A stretch of 64,000 bases of DNA from Phycisphaerae bacterium (GCA_030428945.1 JAUIEC010000001.1:62001-126000), one strand, 5' to 3'. Positions 10,708 to 21,079 are shown, counted from the stretch's first letter. Program-made: numbers and translations. The notes: a model not told the origin generated them from the sequence alone.

Positions 10708-13700
10708 ATGCCCGCTCGTCTGATCCCGTTTGTCGTCGTGGTGTCCTGTGTGACCGGCGCGGCCGCCCAGTCGCGGCCGCTGGTTGGGCCGACCCAGTCC
10801 GCCGCCGATGTCGCCCGCGCGGTCGCTGGGTCCGGGCACCCGCCGGTGCGGATCGAACGGGCCGAACTGGACGCGGTCCGTTCGTCGTTCTCGTTCCTGT
10901 CGCAGGCGGGCGAGGCGAACGAGCCGGCCCCGATTCCGTTCCCGCCGTTCTCGCCGGTGGTGCGCGGCAGCTTCGTCAACTTCGAGAGTCCGCTGGTCAA
11001 GGGGCTGGCGCTGACGTCGGACGGCGGCCTGCTGCTGGCGACCAACACGCCGAACAACACGCTGACGGTGATCGCCCCGGGCGTGGACGGCGAACTGCCG
11101 CGGATCGTCGCGGAGGTGCCGGTCGGGCTGGATCCGGTCAGCGTCGGCGTGCAGCCCGGTGACGCCTACGCCTGGGTCGCGAACATGATCTCGGATGACA
11201 TCAGCGTCGTGAACCTGGCCAGCGGGCGGGTCGAGACGGTCATCCCGGTCGGCGACGAACCGGTCAACATCCTGTTCAGTCCGGCCGGCGACGTCGCGTA
11301 TGTCGTCCTGCAGGGGCCGGCCGAGCAGGCGACGGTGGGGATTCCGGACCGCCTGCCGTACCTGGTGACGATCGACACCGCGACGCGGGCGTGCATTCAC
11401 ACGCTGCGGCTGCCGATGAACAACCCGCGGGCGGCGGTGCTCGATGCGGGCGCGAACCTGCTGCTGATCGCGGACCTGCACTCGGGCAACCAGACGACGC
11501 TGGCGGGGCTGCCGGTGCCGCTGCGGTTCACGACCGACCCGAACGAGAACCCGCAGAGCCGCTACTCGCTGGACCTGGTGCAGCAGTTCTCGCTGACCGG
11601 GGCGGCGTTCGACGGTTCGGACCTGGGGCCCTGGCCGGATGTCTCGGCCGAGCCCGGTGCGCCGCGGGTGCCGCGGATCGTGCGGTCGGCCGACGTCGGC
11701 GGCGACGACTGGCAGGCGGTGCTGGACCTGCTGCGGCTGCCGGATGGCACGCTCGACCCGGCCGCGGTGGCGCAGTTCGACGCGGAGTTCGGCACGACGA
11801 ACGGGGCCGAGGTGCTGCAGCGGATCTTGGACGATGTGAAGACGCCGCTGGGCAACGACGTGGCGCTGATCGACGTGTCGGATCCGCGGGTGCCGGCGGT
11901 GGCGGGCTGGCTGCCGCACGTCGGGGCGACGCTGCACGGGATGGCGCTGCATCCGCAGACGCAGCGGGTCATGCTGACGAACACGGTGCCGCGGAACACG
12001 GTCCGGACCGAGCCGAACCTGCGGGGTCACATCGTCGATCACCAGGTCGTGATCGTGCAGAACCCGCTGACGCCGACGGTCGTGGCGACCGATCTGCACG
12101 CGGGTCTGGCGAACTTCCACCAGGCGGTCAGCGCCGATGCGGGCATGTCGCTGGCGAGTCCGCGCGACATCGTCTTCAACGGTGACGGCAGCCGGGCGTA
12201 CGTGGCCGGCTTCGGTCCGGGGCGGATCGGCGTGCTGGACGGTCGCACGGCCGAGGTGCTCGGGCGGGTCGACGTGGGTCGCGGGCCGCGGAGCCTGGCG
12301 TATACGGCGGGGCAGGAGCGGCTGTACGTCTTTCAGCGGACGGATCACTCGATCGCGACGCTGGATGTCAGCAGTGACGCGCCGGTGCTGCTGCACACGC
12401 TGTACCTGTTCAACCCGGAACCGCCCGAGATCAAGCAGGGGCGCGACTTCATCTACTCGACCAACTTCTCGGCCAACCAGGCGAGTGCCTGCGCGACGTG
12501 TCACGTCGATGCGCACCTGGATCACACCTCGTGGGACCTGGGCGAGCCGCAGGGCGGAATGCTGCCGGTCCCGGACGGCGTTCAGGATCCGAACACGGGG
12601 CTGCCGCTGAATCACCCGACGAAGGGTCCGATGGTGACGCAGTCGCTGCGGGGGCTGGACGGGCACAACAGCTTCCACTGGCGGGGTGACAAGCCGACGT
12701 TGCAGGATTTCAACGGGGCGTTCGACAAGCTGCTGGGCGGCAGCGAACTGCCCGATTCGCAGATCGACGCGATGGCCGCGTTCGTCGAGACGATCCAGTA
12801 TCCGCCGACGCCGTTCGCGAACCGCGACAACTCGTTCAAGGATCCGCGTTACATTGACGGGTTCGTGACGTACTTCGCCAGTTGCGACCGCTGCCACGCG
12901 CTGGTGCACGACGGTTCGCAGCGTCTGCCGGGCGACGACACCGATCGCGGTTTCATCCTGACGGGGATCTTCGCGCAGATCCAGGAGGTGGCGCAACTGC
13001 GCGGGATTCACGACAAGTTCCAGTCGGACGTGCTCAACGGGTTCGGGGTGCTGCACGACGGGCGGATCGAGCGCGAGGATCGCCCGGCCGACGCGATTCC
13101 CGATATCGACAGCAGCAGTCCGATGCAGAGTTTCTTCGAGACGTTCGTGGCGGGGCTCGACCCGGACGAGCGTGATGCGCTCGAGGCGTACTTCACCGGG
13201 TTCCAGACCAACGTGATGCCGGTGGTCGGCTGGCAGGTGGCGGTGACGGGGCCGGCGCCGGACGCGGGTGCGCTGCTGGCGATCGATCTGATGATCGCGC
13301 AGAGCCAGCTCGATCCGAGCCACTGCGACGTGGTCGCCCACGGGATCAGCGACACGGGTCCGCAGGGTTACGTGCTGATCGGCAGCGACGAGGTGCTGAC
13401 GCCGCAGTTCCGCAGCGACGTCGACACGCTGGTGACGCTGCCGGACCTGCTCGCGAGCCTGGCGTCCGGCCAGCAGTTGATCTTCAAGGCGGTTCCGCCG
13501 GGGTCGGGTGAACGGATCGGGATCGACGCCGACCAGGACTGCATCCTGAACGGCTTCGACAGCATTCCGTACGGGACGGCCGACCTGAACGGGGACGGCA
13601 AGGTCAACCTGGCGGACCTGGCGACGCTGCTGGCGAACTACGGCGCAGTGCAGGTGCCGCGCGAGTGGGGCGACATCGACGGCGACGGCACGGTCGGGCT

Positions 13701-13752
13701 GAGCGACCTCGCCAACCTGCTGGCGGTGTTCGGGACATCTTGTCCGGCGTGA
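10708..13752 (+). CDS. Secreted beta-propeller/di-heme cytochrome c protein with dockerin-like C-terminus
   Basis: A 1014-residue exported protein. Residues 1-20 are a signal peptide (MPARLIPFVVVVSCVTGAAA). Residues ~90-560 contain YVTN-type propeller repeats such as VIPVGDEPVNILFSPAGDVAYVV. Residues ~590-880 resemble the MauG/cytochrome c peroxidase fold, with two CxxCH heme sites at C595-H599 (CATCH) and C726-H730 (CDRCH). The C-terminal ~55 residues hold two DxNxDG loops, DLNGDGKVNLADL and DIDGDGTVGLSDL, of dockerin type. It should act outside the cytoplasmic membrane as an electron-transfer or oxidative enzyme; the substrate is unknown. The ATG has GGAGG upstream. Confidence 0.88.
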   Translation: MPARLIPFVVVVSCVTGAAAQSRPLVGPTQSAADVARAVAGSGHPPVRIERAELDAVRSSFSFLSQAGEANEPAPIPFPPFSPVVRGSFVNFESPLVKGLALTSDGGLLLATNTPNNTLTVIAPGVDGELPRIVAEVPVGLDPVSVGVQPGDAYAWVANMISDDISVVNLASGRVETVIPVGDEPVNILFSPAGDVAYVVLQGPAEQATVGIPDRLPYLVTIDTATRACIHTLRLPMNNPRAAVLDAGANLLLIADLHSGNQTTLAGLPVPLRFTTDPNENPQSRYSLDLVQQFSLTGAAFDGSDLGPWPDVSAEPGAPRVPRIVRSADVGGDDWQAVLDLLRLPDGTLDPAAVAQFDAEFGTTNGAEVLQRILDDVKTPLGNDVALIDVSDPRVPAVAGWLPHVGATLHGMALHPQTQRVMLTNTVPRNTVRTEPNLRGHIVDHQVVIVQNPLTPTVVATDLHAGLANFHQAVSADAGMSLASPRDIVFNGDGSRAYVAGFGPGRIGVLDGRTAEVLGRVDVGRGPRSLAYTAGQERLYVFQRTDHSIATLDVSSDAPVLLHTLYLFNPEPPEIKQGRDFIYSTNFSANQASACATCHVDAHLDHTSWDLGEPQGGMLPVPDGVQDPNTGLPLNHPTKGPMVTQSLRGLDGHNSFHWRGDKPTLQDFNGAFDKLLGGSELPDSQIDAMAAFVETIQYPPTPFANRDNSFKDPRYIDGFVTYFASCDRCHALVHDGSQRLPGDDTDRGFILTGIFAQIQEVAQLRGIHDKFQSDVLNGFGVLHDGRIEREDRPADAIPDIDSSSPMQSFFETFVAGLDPDERDALEAYFTGFQTNVMPVVGWQVAVTGPAPDAGALLAIDLMIAQSQLDPSHCDVVAHGISDTGPQGYVLIGSDEVLTPQFRSDVDTLVTLPDLLASLASGQQLIFKAVPPGSGERIGIDADQDCILNGFDSIPYGTADLNGDGKVNLADLATLLANYGAVQVPREWGDIDGDGTVGLSDLANLLAVFGTSCPA

Positions 13753-13870
13753 GCACGAGCAGGTGAGCACGTGAGAACGTAGGCACGTGAGCAAGTGAGC
13801 AGGTGAGCAGGTAAGCAGGTGAGCACGTAGGCACGTGAGCACGTGAGCACGTGAGCACGTGAGCATGTGC
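13753..13870 (+). repeat. GTGAGCAC octamer tract
   Basis: About 14 copies of a degenerate octamer GTGAGCAC (variants GTGAGCAG, GTAGGCAC, GTGAACGT) follow the stop codon at 13752 with almost no gap. The run is direct, with no complementary arm here. The first copy overlaps the stop codon itself. Confidence 0.9.
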
Positions 13871-13923
13871 GGCTTGGGTGCCGCACTCCACAGCGCAGCG
13901 GCGCGGTGCGGGATCTCTCCCGG

Positions 13924-14586
13924 TTACGACTGCGGCGACGAATCCGCGCTGGAGAGCGCCGCGTCGATCAATTGCGTGATCGGCGGCTCCGCGCCGTCGT
14001 CGTCGATCGCGCACTGGACGAAGAAGTCGGTCAGCGCCGTCGTGCGCGGCAGCGCGGCCAGGCGTTCGAACACGACGAGCCGCGTCTGCGTTTTCAGCCG
14101 CGCATCGCGGGCGAGTTGCATCAGGTGTTCGCATTCTGCGGCGCTGTCCGCAGGCGCGTTGCGGGCGAAGCAGCGGACGGCGGTGTCGAGTTCGAAGTCC
14201 CGGCGGCGGCCCGCGTCGGAGTCGGCGCGGGCCAGGGTCGCGCGGCCGAAATGCGGATCCTGTCGCAACCGGACGGCCATCAGGGCGTCGAGGATGCGCT
14301 CCTCGAACCCGCAGGCCACCAGGGCGAGCCAGTTGTCGATTTCGTCCGGTTCTTCTCGATGCCCGCAGATGATCATGAGCGCTTCGTAGAGCGACTCCTC
14401 GTAATCCCAGGTACCGCGATCGCTCGCGTAGAGTCGCATGGCGTAGTCGTCGAGTCCGGGGAGTCCGCGGCGCCACATTTCGAGCAGCAGATCGACGAGT
14501 TGGTCCGGCACTGGCGGGGAGAGGTCAAGTGCGTCGAGGGCGCTGCGTAACTGCGCGTCGGTATGTTGTCGAAACGGGCGGATCAT
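13924..14586 (-). CDS. Hypothetical helical protein
   Basis: A 220-residue soluble protein starting MIRPFRQHTDAQLR. It is acidic and alpha-helix-rich, with repeated Leu/Ala pairs suggesting a HEAT- or TPR-like stack (for example FEERILDALMAVRLRQDPHF). I recognise no family. The ATG at 14586 was chosen because the sequence upstream runs into the octamer repeat, where in-frame codons only reflect the repeat. Confidence 0.6.
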   Translation of the reverse strand: MIRPFRQHTDAQLRSALDALDLSPPVPDQLVDLLLEMWRRGLPGLDDYAMRLYASDRGTWDYEESLYEALMIICGHREEPDEIDNWLALVACGFEERILDALMAVRLRQDPHFGRATLARADSDAGRRRDFELDTAVRCFARNAPADSAAECEHLMQLARDARLKTQTRLVVFERLAALPRTTALTDFFVQCAIDDDGAEPPITQLIDAALSSADSSPQS

Positions 14587-14628
14587 CGTGACTGAGAGTA
14601 GCGGATTTGAAGGAGGAACGGACGTGAA

Positions 14629-14728
14629 GAAGGGAACAGGGAACAGGGAAGAGGGAAGAGGGAAGAGCGGGAGGACACTGCGTTTCGGTGTTCGCTCGCT
14701 CCCTCGCTCCCTCGCTCCCGCGCTCCCT
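14629..14728. repeat. Opposed octamer/heptamer tracts upstream of 14586 and downstream of the APC permease
   Basis: The left arm is GGGAACA/GGGAAGA heptamers (about 14634-14670); the right arm is CTCCCTCG octamers (about 14694-14725), just beyond the stop of the minus-strand permease. The arms are complementary and could form a hairpin. Confidence 0.8.
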
Positions 14729-14731
14729 GTG

Positions 14732-16105
14732 TCAGCCATACAGGCTCTTGAAACGCCACAGGCGGACGCCGAGGTAGCTGGCGGCGATGGCGGCCAGCAG
14801 GCCGCCGACTTTCAGGAGCCAGGTCCAGTCCGTCCAGTTCCGGGTTTCGTTGGCCATGATGTTCCACGCGAGGAACGCCTGGAACGCGATCAGCAGGATC
14901 GCCAGCAGGCGGCCGCCCGGGCAGCGGAAGACGGTCGGGCTGCGCTCGGTCTCGCGGGCCCGGAAGATCAGCAGGCTGCCGTAGCTCATCCCGAACAGGA
15001 TCGCGGCCGCGAAGAAGTAGATCACCATCACCTGCCCGAAGTTGCCCGAGCAGACAAAGCCGATCGCGATCGCGGTCACCAGCAGCAGCGAGGCGATCGG
15101 GGCCTGGCCGCGGCTCATCCGGCCGAACATCTCGGGCGCGAAGCGGTCGACGGCCAGGGCGTAGGTCACGCGGACCGTCGCGAGGATGGTCGAACTGAGC
15201 GAGCCGAGGCAGACCAGCATGCCGATCAGCAGCGCGACCCGTCGGCCGTTCTGGCCGAGGATGACGCCGAGAACCGCGCCGGGGACGGACTCCTGTCCGG
15301 CCATCGCCGCGGGAGACAGCACGCGCAGGAAGGCGTAGTTGACCAGCAGGTAAATCGCCATCAGCGAGAGCGTCGCGCCGATCACCGCCCGGGGGATCGC
15401 CCGCTGCACGTCCTTGATCTCGCCCGAGAGCTTGATCGAATCGGTGGTTCCCTCGTAGGCCCACAGGGCCGGGAGCAGGGCGGCCAGCAGCCAGGTGGTG
15501 TCCTGACCGGGCCGGGTTGAAGTGGCCGCGGTTTCGCCGCCGACGGGGTGGCCGCTGTAGAGCAGGCCGGCGGCGATCAGGCCGAGCATGGCGAGGATCT
15601 TCAGTGCCGTCAGCAGGTTCTGGGTGCCGGCGCCGCTGCGCAGGCCGAGGGCGTTCATGCCGAGGATCAGCAGCAGCGCCCCGCTGGCCAGGATCGTGCC
15701 GGGTTGCAGCCGGGCGTCGGGGGTGGCCTGCCAGTTGAACAGTTCGGCCGCGAAGTCGCCGAAGGCGAGTGCGATGGTGGCCGCCCCGCCGCCGATGATG
15801 AAGATCGTGTAGGCCCATCCGAAGAAGAAGGCGGCGAAGTCGCCGTAGGCCTGGCGGAGGAAGACGTACTCGCCGCCGGCCTCGGGGAAGCGGGTGGCGA
15901 GTTCGGAGGAGACGAGTCCCTGCACGAGGACGATCAGTCCGCCGGCGAGCCAGGCGAGCAGGATCCACTCGATCGACCCGGCGGCCGCGGCGATTTCGCC
16001 GGGTGTCCGGAAGATGCCGGAGCCGATGGCGACGCCCATGCCGAGCAGCCACGCGGTGGCGGGTCCGAGGAGTCGTCTGAGCTGGGTGGGGGGTCGGGCT
16101 CTCAT
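14732..16105 (-). CDS. APC superfamily amino acid permease
   Basis: A 457-residue protein with about 12 hydrophobic segments. GMGVAIGSGIFRTPGEIAAA is the TM1 unwound region typical of APC permeases, followed by SSELATRFPEAGGEYVFLR (TM2/TM3) and WAYEGTTDSIKLSGEIKDVQRAIPRA near TM6-TM7. It imports or exchanges amino acids using an ion gradient; the substrate is not readable. The ATG at 16105 starts at the usual point, about 20 residues before TM1. Upstream in-frame sequence is Arg/Pro-rich noise. Downstream of the stop lies an octamer tract. Confidence 0.92.
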   Translation of the reverse strand: MRARPPTQLRRLLGPATAWLLGMGVAIGSGIFRTPGEIAAAAGSIEWILLAWLAGGLIVLVQGLVSSELATRFPEAGGEYVFLRQAYGDFAAFFFGWAYTIFIIGGGAATIALAFGDFAAELFNWQATPDARLQPGTILASGALLLILGMNALGLRSGAGTQNLLTALKILAMLGLIAAGLLYSGHPVGGETAATSTRPGQDTTWLLAALLPALWAYEGTTDSIKLSGEIKDVQRAIPRAVIGATLSLMAIYLLVNYAFLRVLSPAAMAGQESVPGAVLGVILGQNGRRVALLIGMLVCLGSLSSTILATVRVTYALAVDRFAPEMFGRMSRGQAPIASLLLVTAIAIGFVCSGNFGQVMVIYFFAAAILFGMSYGSLLIFRARETERSPTVFRCPGGRLLAILLIAFQAFLAWNIMANETRNWTDWTWLLKVGGLLAAIAASYLGVRLWRFKSLYG

Positions 16106-16740
16106 GGGGTCGGAGTGTAGCCAAACGGCGGGCGGCCGGGGGCGCCGGCGTTGGGGGTGGCGGATCGCGTCCGGGCCGCGGGGGGCAGTGGTGGGCAGGC
16201 CCGCTGGTACTGCGACGGCGGATGTCGTCGTCGCATGCGGGTGTTGTCGCCACGGGCGGGTCTGTCGTCCCGGGCGGGTGCTGCCGTCCCGGGCGGGTCT
16301 GCCATGACCAGCGGGCGGGGCTCCCTTAGCGGGCGGGTGCTGCCAGAGCGTGCGGGGACTCTCGCCGCGCGGGCGGGCTCGTCGCGCGGCAGCGCGCGTC
16401 CCCGGGGTACCCCCCCACCCAAGTTCATTTTCCGTTCCGGAGCGAAGTCGCGGTAGCGGGTGTTTGCCTGAAGTGGCGGTAAGTCCCGTGCGTGTACTGG
16501 TTTGTGCGTTGTATTTTGCCGCTCGCTCCTCCAGCGGCCGGGGTGGCGAAACCGGGTACCGGGCGACCTCAGCCGCCGGCGGGCAAGTTGGTACTCGCGG
16601 TAGTCGAGAAGCTCGCCGCCGGGAGCAGTTCGGCGCCGTCGACATCATCGGCGGATGAGGATCGGAAAACGAAGCAAGGCCGGCCACCGGGGCCGACCTT
16701 GCTCACTTGCTGACTTGGTTACTTGCTCACCGATTCACGC
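16106..16740. other. Gene-free 635-bp spacer with GGGCGGG boxes and a clpC terminator
   Basis: No convincing gene is present. From 16254 to 16377 the heptamer GGGCGGG recurs at 16254, 16272, 16291, 16313, 16331 and 16371, about 18-22 bases apart (one double gap). The right end holds the terminator of clpC (16664-16702) and a short run of octamer repeats (about 16700-16735). The promoter of the APC permease should lie at the left end; no clear -10/-35 is visible. Confidence 0.7.
16664..16702 (-). terminator. Rho-independent-type terminator after clpC
   Basis: Two 12-base arms, GCAAGGCCGGCC and GGCCGACCTTGC, pair with one mismatch around the 5-base loop ACCGG (16674-16702). On the minus strand the hairpin is followed by a T-rich stretch (complement of the A-rich 16666-16673). 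It lies about 40 bases beyond the clpC stop. Confidence 0.7.
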
Positions 16741-19278
16741 CTACGTCGTTTCGGTGCCGCCGCTGACCGGTTCTTCGGCCTTTTCCTGGTCCGGGGCGTC
16801 GATGCCGTTGAAGACCAGCTTGCGGAAGTCCTCGTCGTCGGTGTCCTCGCCCTCGACGTCGATCTGGATGATGCCCTTGCCTTCGTACTTGCCGCGCAGC
16901 AGGTCCTCGCTGATCGGGTCCTCGATCATCGAACTGATCGTCCGCCGCAGCGGCCGGGCGCCGAACTTCTGGTCGGTGCCCTTGTCGAGCAGCAGGCTGC
17001 GGGCCCCCTCGGTCAGTTCCAGCTTCAGCCCGCGCTCTTCGAGCCGCTGGCTGACCTTGCTCAACTCCAGTTCGAGGATGTTGATCAGGTTCTCGTGCGT
17101 CAGCTTCTGGAAGACGACGACCTCGTCGAGACGGTTGATGAACTCGGGGCGGAAGTGCCGCTCGAGTTCGCCCATCAGCGTCTCCTTCATCTTCTGGTAG
17201 TTGACATCCTCGTCCCGCTTCTGGAAGCCGAACGGGTCCTCGCTCGTGATCCGGTCCGCGCCGACGTTGCTGGTCATGATCAGGATCGTGTTCTTGAAGT
17301 CCACGTGCCGGCCGAACGAATCCGTCAGGCGGCCTTCCTCCATGATCTGCAGCAGCATGTTGAAGACGTCGGGGTGGGCCTTCTCGATCTCGTCGAGCAG
17401 CACCACCGAGTACGGGCGACGACGGACCTGCTCGGTCAACTGGCCGCCCTCCTCGAAGCCGACGTATCCCGGAGGCGCACCGATCAGCCGGCTGACGTTG
17501 TGCTTCTCCATGTACTCGGACATGTCGATCGTGATCAGGGCGTCGTCGTCGCCGAACAGGAACTCGGCCAGCGTCTTGGCCAGCAGAGTCTTTCCGACAC
17601 CCGACGGGCCGAGGAAGATGAACGAACCCATCGGGCGGTTCGGATCCTTCAGGCCGCTGCGCGAACGGCGGACGCTGCGGGCGATCGCGCTGATCGCCTC
17701 GTCCTGGCTGACCACGCGGCGGTGCAGCTCGTTCTCGAGTTCGAGCAGTCGCTGAGCCTCTTCCTTCTCCAGGCGGGTCAGCGGCACGCCGGTCATCATG
17801 CTGACGACCTCGGCGATGATGTTGTCGTCGACGACCCCGTCGACCTCCTTGGAGCGGTTCTTCCACTCCTTCTGCATCTCTTCCTTCTTCATCCGCAGCG
17901 ATTCGCACTTGTCACGCAGTTCGGCCGCCCGCTCGTAGTCGGCGTTGCGGACCGCTTCGTCCTTCTCGCCGGCGAGCCGCTCGATCTCGCGCTCGATGTC
18001 CGCCAGGTCGGGCGGCATCGTCATGCTCTTGATCCGGATGCGGGCACCGGCCTCGTCGATCACGTCGATCGCCTTGTCCGGCAGCACGCGCCCGGTGATG
18101 TAGCGGTGCGACATCTCGATGGCCTGCTCGAGGGCCAGGTCGGTGATCGAGACCCGGTGGTGCGCTTCGTAGCGGTCGCGGAGACCCTTGAGGATCTCGA
18201 GGGCGTGCTCCGGCGAAGGCTCGTCGACGTGAATCGACTGGAACCGACGTGCCAGGGCGGCGTCCTTCTCGATGTACTTGCGATACTCGTCGAACGTCGT
18301 CGCGCCGATGCACTGGATCTCGCCACGCGAGAGGGCCGGCTTCAGCACGTTCGACGCGTCGATCGCACCTTCGGCTCCACCGGCACCGACCAGCGTGTGC
18401 AGTTCGTCGATGAACAGAATCACGTTCTTGGCCCGACGAACCTCGTTCATCACCGCCTTGATCCGCTCCTCGAACTGCCCGCGGTACTTCGTGCCGGCCA
18501 CCATCATCGCCAGGTCGAGGATCACGATCCGGCGGTTGTGCAGGATCTCGGGGACCTCGTGGTTGATGATCTTCTGGGCCAGGCCCTCGACGATCGCCGT
18601 CTTGCCGACGCCGGCCTCACCCAGCAGCACCGGGTTGTTCTTCATCCGGCGGCAGAGCACCGTGATGACCCGCTCGATCTCGCTCTTGCGGCCGATCACC
18701 GGGTCGAGCTTGCCGTCGCGGGCCAGTTCGGTCAGATCGCGGCCGAACGAGTCCAGGGCCGGGGTCTTGCTCTTGCCCTTCTTGCCGGTCGGGGCTTCGC
18801 CGGAGGGCGGGGCGGCGCTGGAGGCTTCCTCGGGCTCGACGCCGGCGCCGAGCAGGTTGAGGACCTCCTCGCGGACGTCTTCGAGCTTCAGGCCGAGGTT
18901 CATCAGCACCTGGGCGGCGACGCCGTCCTGCTCGCGGAGCAGTCCGAGCAGCAGGTGCTCGGTGCCGACGTAGTTGTGGTTCAGGTTGCGGGCTTCCTCG
19001 ATGGCGTACTCGATCACCCGCTTGGCCCGCGGGGTCTGCGGAAGCTTGCCCATCGTGACCATCTCGGGGCCGCTCTTGACCAGCTTCTCGACCTCGAGGC
19101 GGACCTTGCGCAGGTCGACGCCGAGGTTCTTCAGCACGTTGGCGCCGACGCCCGAGCCCTCTTTGACGAGCCCGAGCAGGATGTGCTCGGTCCCGATGTA
19201 GTCATGGTTGAAGCGCTGGGCTTCCTGGTTGGCCAGGGCCATCACTTTCCGCGCGCGGTCGGTAAATCTCTCGAACAT
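16741..19278 (-). CDS. clpC: ATP-dependent Clp protease ATP-binding subunit ClpC
   Basis: An 845-residue Hsp100 unfoldase that feeds substrates to ClpP. Clp_N repeats occupy residues 1-145 ([20 protein letters not shown]). Two AAA+ modules follow, with Walker A motifs GEAGVGKTA (about residue 222) and [17 protein letters not shown] (about 555), Walker [14 protein letters not shown] and a UVR-type coiled linker with [14 protein letters not shown] near 448, which marks ClpC rather than ClpB. The C-terminus ends in an acidic tail after the domain-2 small domain. The ATG at 19278 has AAGGAG about 10 bases upstream. No ClpP or McsA/McsB gene is adjacent. The gene ends at a terminator hairpin. Confidence 0.97.
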   Translation of the reverse strand: MFERFTDRARKVMALANQEAQRFNHDYIGTEHILLGLVKEGSGVGANVLKNLGVDLRKVRLEVEKLVKSGPEMVTMGKLPQTPRAKRVIEYAIEEARNLNHNYVGTEHLLLGLLREQDGVAAQVLMNLGLKLEDVREEVLNLLGAGVEPEEASSAAPPSGEAPTGKKGKSKTPALDSFGRDLTELARDGKLDPVIGRKSEIERVITVLCRRMKNNPVLLGEAGVGKTAIVEGLAQKIINHEVPEILHNRRIVILDLAMMVAGTKYRGQFEERIKAVMNEVRRAKNVILFIDELHTLVGAGGAEGAIDASNVLKPALSRGEIQCIGATTFDEYRKYIEKDAALARRFQSIHVDEPSPEHALEILKGLRDRYEAHHRVSITDLALEQAIEMSHRYITGRVLPDKAIDVIDEAGARIRIKSMTMPPDLADIEREIERLAGEKDEAVRNADYERAAELRDKCESLRMKKEEMQKEWKNRSKEVDGVVDDNIIAEVVSMMTGVPLTRLEKEEAQRLLELENELHRRVVSQDEAISAIARSVRRSRSGLKDPNRPMGSFIFLGPSGVGKTLLAKTLAEFLFGDDDALITIDMSEYMEKHNVSRLIGAPPGYVGFEEGGQLTEQVRRRPYSVVLLDEIEKAHPDVFNMLLQIMEEGRLTDSFGRHVDFKNTILIMTSNVGADRITSEDPFGFQKRDEDVNYQKMKETLMGELERHFRPEFINRLDEVVVFQKLTHENLINILELELSKVSQRLEERGLKLELTEGARSLLLDKGTDQKFGARPLRRTISSMIEDPISEDLLRGKYEGKGIIQIDVEGEDTDDEDFRKLVFNGIDAPDQEKAEEPVSGGTETT

Positions 19279-19451
19279 TCGCCCCGCTCTCCTTTGCTGA
19301 GCGCTCGACCGCGGCCGCGTGCGTACAGCACCCCGCCACCAATCGCGCATACTCCCGCGTGATTCTAGCGCCAGCCATTATCAGCATCAAGCTGGGGCCG
19401 GTCCCCGTCCTCTTTCGCTATCGACTGGCCGCGTGCGCGAGTTCAGATCAT

Positions 19452-20006
19452 TCACGCGCCCGACGACGCGGTCGCCAGACGGGCCCGACCGGCCCGGATC
19501 TGCTCGCGATAGAGGTGATGGCGATCCAGCGCCGCCAGCCGGTCCCAGGCCCGGGCGGCCTCCTCGCCGGCCCCCCGGCTCGTCAGCGTCTCGGCCGTCA
19601 GCAGCGCCACCAGCAGATCGTCAGGTGCCTGCGCCCGCAGGGGTTGCAGGCGCTCCCAGGCCTGCTCGGCGGCCCCCTGCGAGAGGTGGTCCTGCACGGC
19701 CGCCAGCCGATCACGCCGCAGCGCCCGGGCGCTGGCCGCCCGCCGTTCGCGCAGAATCTGCCCCAGCCGAACCTGGGCCGTCATGTAACTCGCCGCCGCC
19801 AGTCCGAAGAACGCCGCCGCCCAGACCGGCGGCACTTCGTCCGGAAACAACCAGGTCGCCGCGATGGCCGCATTCGCCGCCAGCCCGAACAGGACCGCCA
19901 GGCCGATCCCCCAGCCGAGCGCACCGATCAGCGTCAGGCCCGCGCCCGGGGCGACCAGGTTCAACACGCCGGCCGTGACCGTGATTCGACTGCTCTGGTG
20001 CGGCAT
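19452..20006 (-). CDS. Membrane protein with a TPR-like cytoplasmic tail
   Basis: A 184-residue protein with two to three hydrophobic segments in the first 85 residues (for example AGLTLIGALGWGIGLAVLFGL). A charged helical tail follows, with repeats like AWERLQPLRAQAPDDLLVALL that look like TPR helices. Its start overlaps the stop of the upstream glycosyltransferase gene (TGATG), so they are coupled. The function is unknown; a scaffold or partner of the glycosyltransferase is a guess. Confidence 0.7.
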   Translation of the reverse strand: MPHQSSRITVTAGVLNLVAPGAGLTLIGALGWGIGLAVLFGLAANAAIAATWLFPDEVPPVWAAAFFGLAAASYMTAQVRLGQILRERRAASARALRRDRLAAVQDHLSQGAAEQAWERLQPLRAQAPDDLLVALLTAETLTSRGAGEEAARAWDRLAALDRHHLYREQIRAGRARLATASSGA

Positions 20007-21079
20007 CAGACGACTGCCTCGCGATAGAGTTCGGCCAGCGCCCGGGCGGAGGCCGTGACCGGATAGTGCTCGGCCACATGTTGGCGGGCCGCTCGCCGGA
20101 TGGCCAGCAGATTCGGCTGTCCGTCACGATATCGACGCAGCAGGCTCGCCAGGGCGGTCGCGTCGCCGGCCGGGAAGAACACGCAGGTCGTTTCGGGCAC
20201 GAACCACTCGGCGACCTGGTCGTCGGTGGCGAGCACCAGTTTGCCGTGCGCCATCGCCAGCAGCGGTGCCAGTCGGAGCGGATTCTGGCGGGCGGTGACG
20301 ACACAGACGTCGACGCCGGGGATGGCCTGGTCCCACAACTGGGTGCCGCCGATCAGCGAGAAGCGGTCGGCCACGTGCAGCCCGCGGATGCGTTTCCAGA
20401 CGTCGTCGAGTTCGGGGCCGTCGCCGACGACCGCGACCTGGACGTCCATTTCGTCCACGGGAATGCGTCCGACCGCCTCGATCAGCACCGGCAGTCCGCT
20501 GTGCTGATCGCAGTTGCCGGCCCAGAGGACGCCGATGGTCCGGCCGCGGGGCGGGTCCTCGCTGATGCGTTCGGGGTGCAGCAGGCCGGGCCCGACAACC
20601 GGCGGATCGGACCGGTTCCAGGCGCTGCCGAGGTGTTCGGCGAAGGCGCCGCAGAGGGCGACGGGGATTTCGCCGGGGCGGTGTCCGCGGCGGGCGATGG
20701 TGGCGAGTTCGGCGTCGCCGGTGATGTGAATCAGCAGCGGGGTGCGGTTGCGCTGGGTCCAGTGGCTGATGGTTCGCAGGGCCGGGGTGCCCCACAGGTG
20801 CACGCGGTCGGGCGGCCGCGGGAACCGGCGGCGCAGGTTGCGCTCGAGCCACAGGGCCGGCCAGCCGGAGAGGCCGGCGACGAGTTCGACCGGAACGGGG
20901 GTGCCGACCAGGTCTTCGGCGAGGTCGGGATCATCGGTCAGGATGACGGGATGCACGCCCTCCTCGTGCAGGGCGAAGCCGAGGTGGCGGAACATCCGGC
21001 CGAAGCGGGCGAAGGCGCTGCGATCGACAACCAGCAGGACGCGTCCGGCCCAGTCGGCATTGTCGTCGGTGTCAGGCAA
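20006..21079 (-). CDS. Glycosyltransferase family 4-like protein
   Basis: A 357-residue protein with a Rossmann-like N-half and the GT-B C-half typical of GT4 sugar transferases: GVLWAGN--QHSGLPVLIEAVG, VAVVGDGPELDDVW, FSLIGGTQLWDQAIPG--VCV and an ETTCVFFPAGDATALA patch near the usual E-x7-E region. It likely transfers a sugar from an activated donor to a lipid or surface glycan. It is coupled to the downstream membrane protein. The start at 21079 is within the N-terminal strand VLLVVDRSAFARFGRMF. Confidence 0.83.
   Translation of the reverse strand: MPDTDDNADWAGRVLLVVDRSAFARFGRMFRHLGFALHEEGVHPVILTDDPDLAEDLVGTPVPVELVAGLSGWPALWLERNLRRRFPRPPDRVHLWGTPALRTISHWTQRNRTPLLIHITGDAELATIARRGHRPGEIPVALCGAFAEHLGSAWNRSDPPVVGPGLLHPERISEDPPRGRTIGVLWAGNCDQHSGLPVLIEAVGRIPVDEMDVQVAVVGDGPELDDVWKRIRGLHVADRFSLIGGTQLWDQAIPGVDVCVVTARQNPLRLAPLLAMAHGKLVLATDDQVAEWFVPETTCVFFPAGDATALASLLRRYRDGQPNLLAIRRAARQHVAEHYPVTASARALAELYREAVV

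Noticed and set aside
16106..16740. Open frames in the GGGCGGG region
   Set aside because: They are Arg/Gly-rich, overlap each other and lack start signals or similarity.
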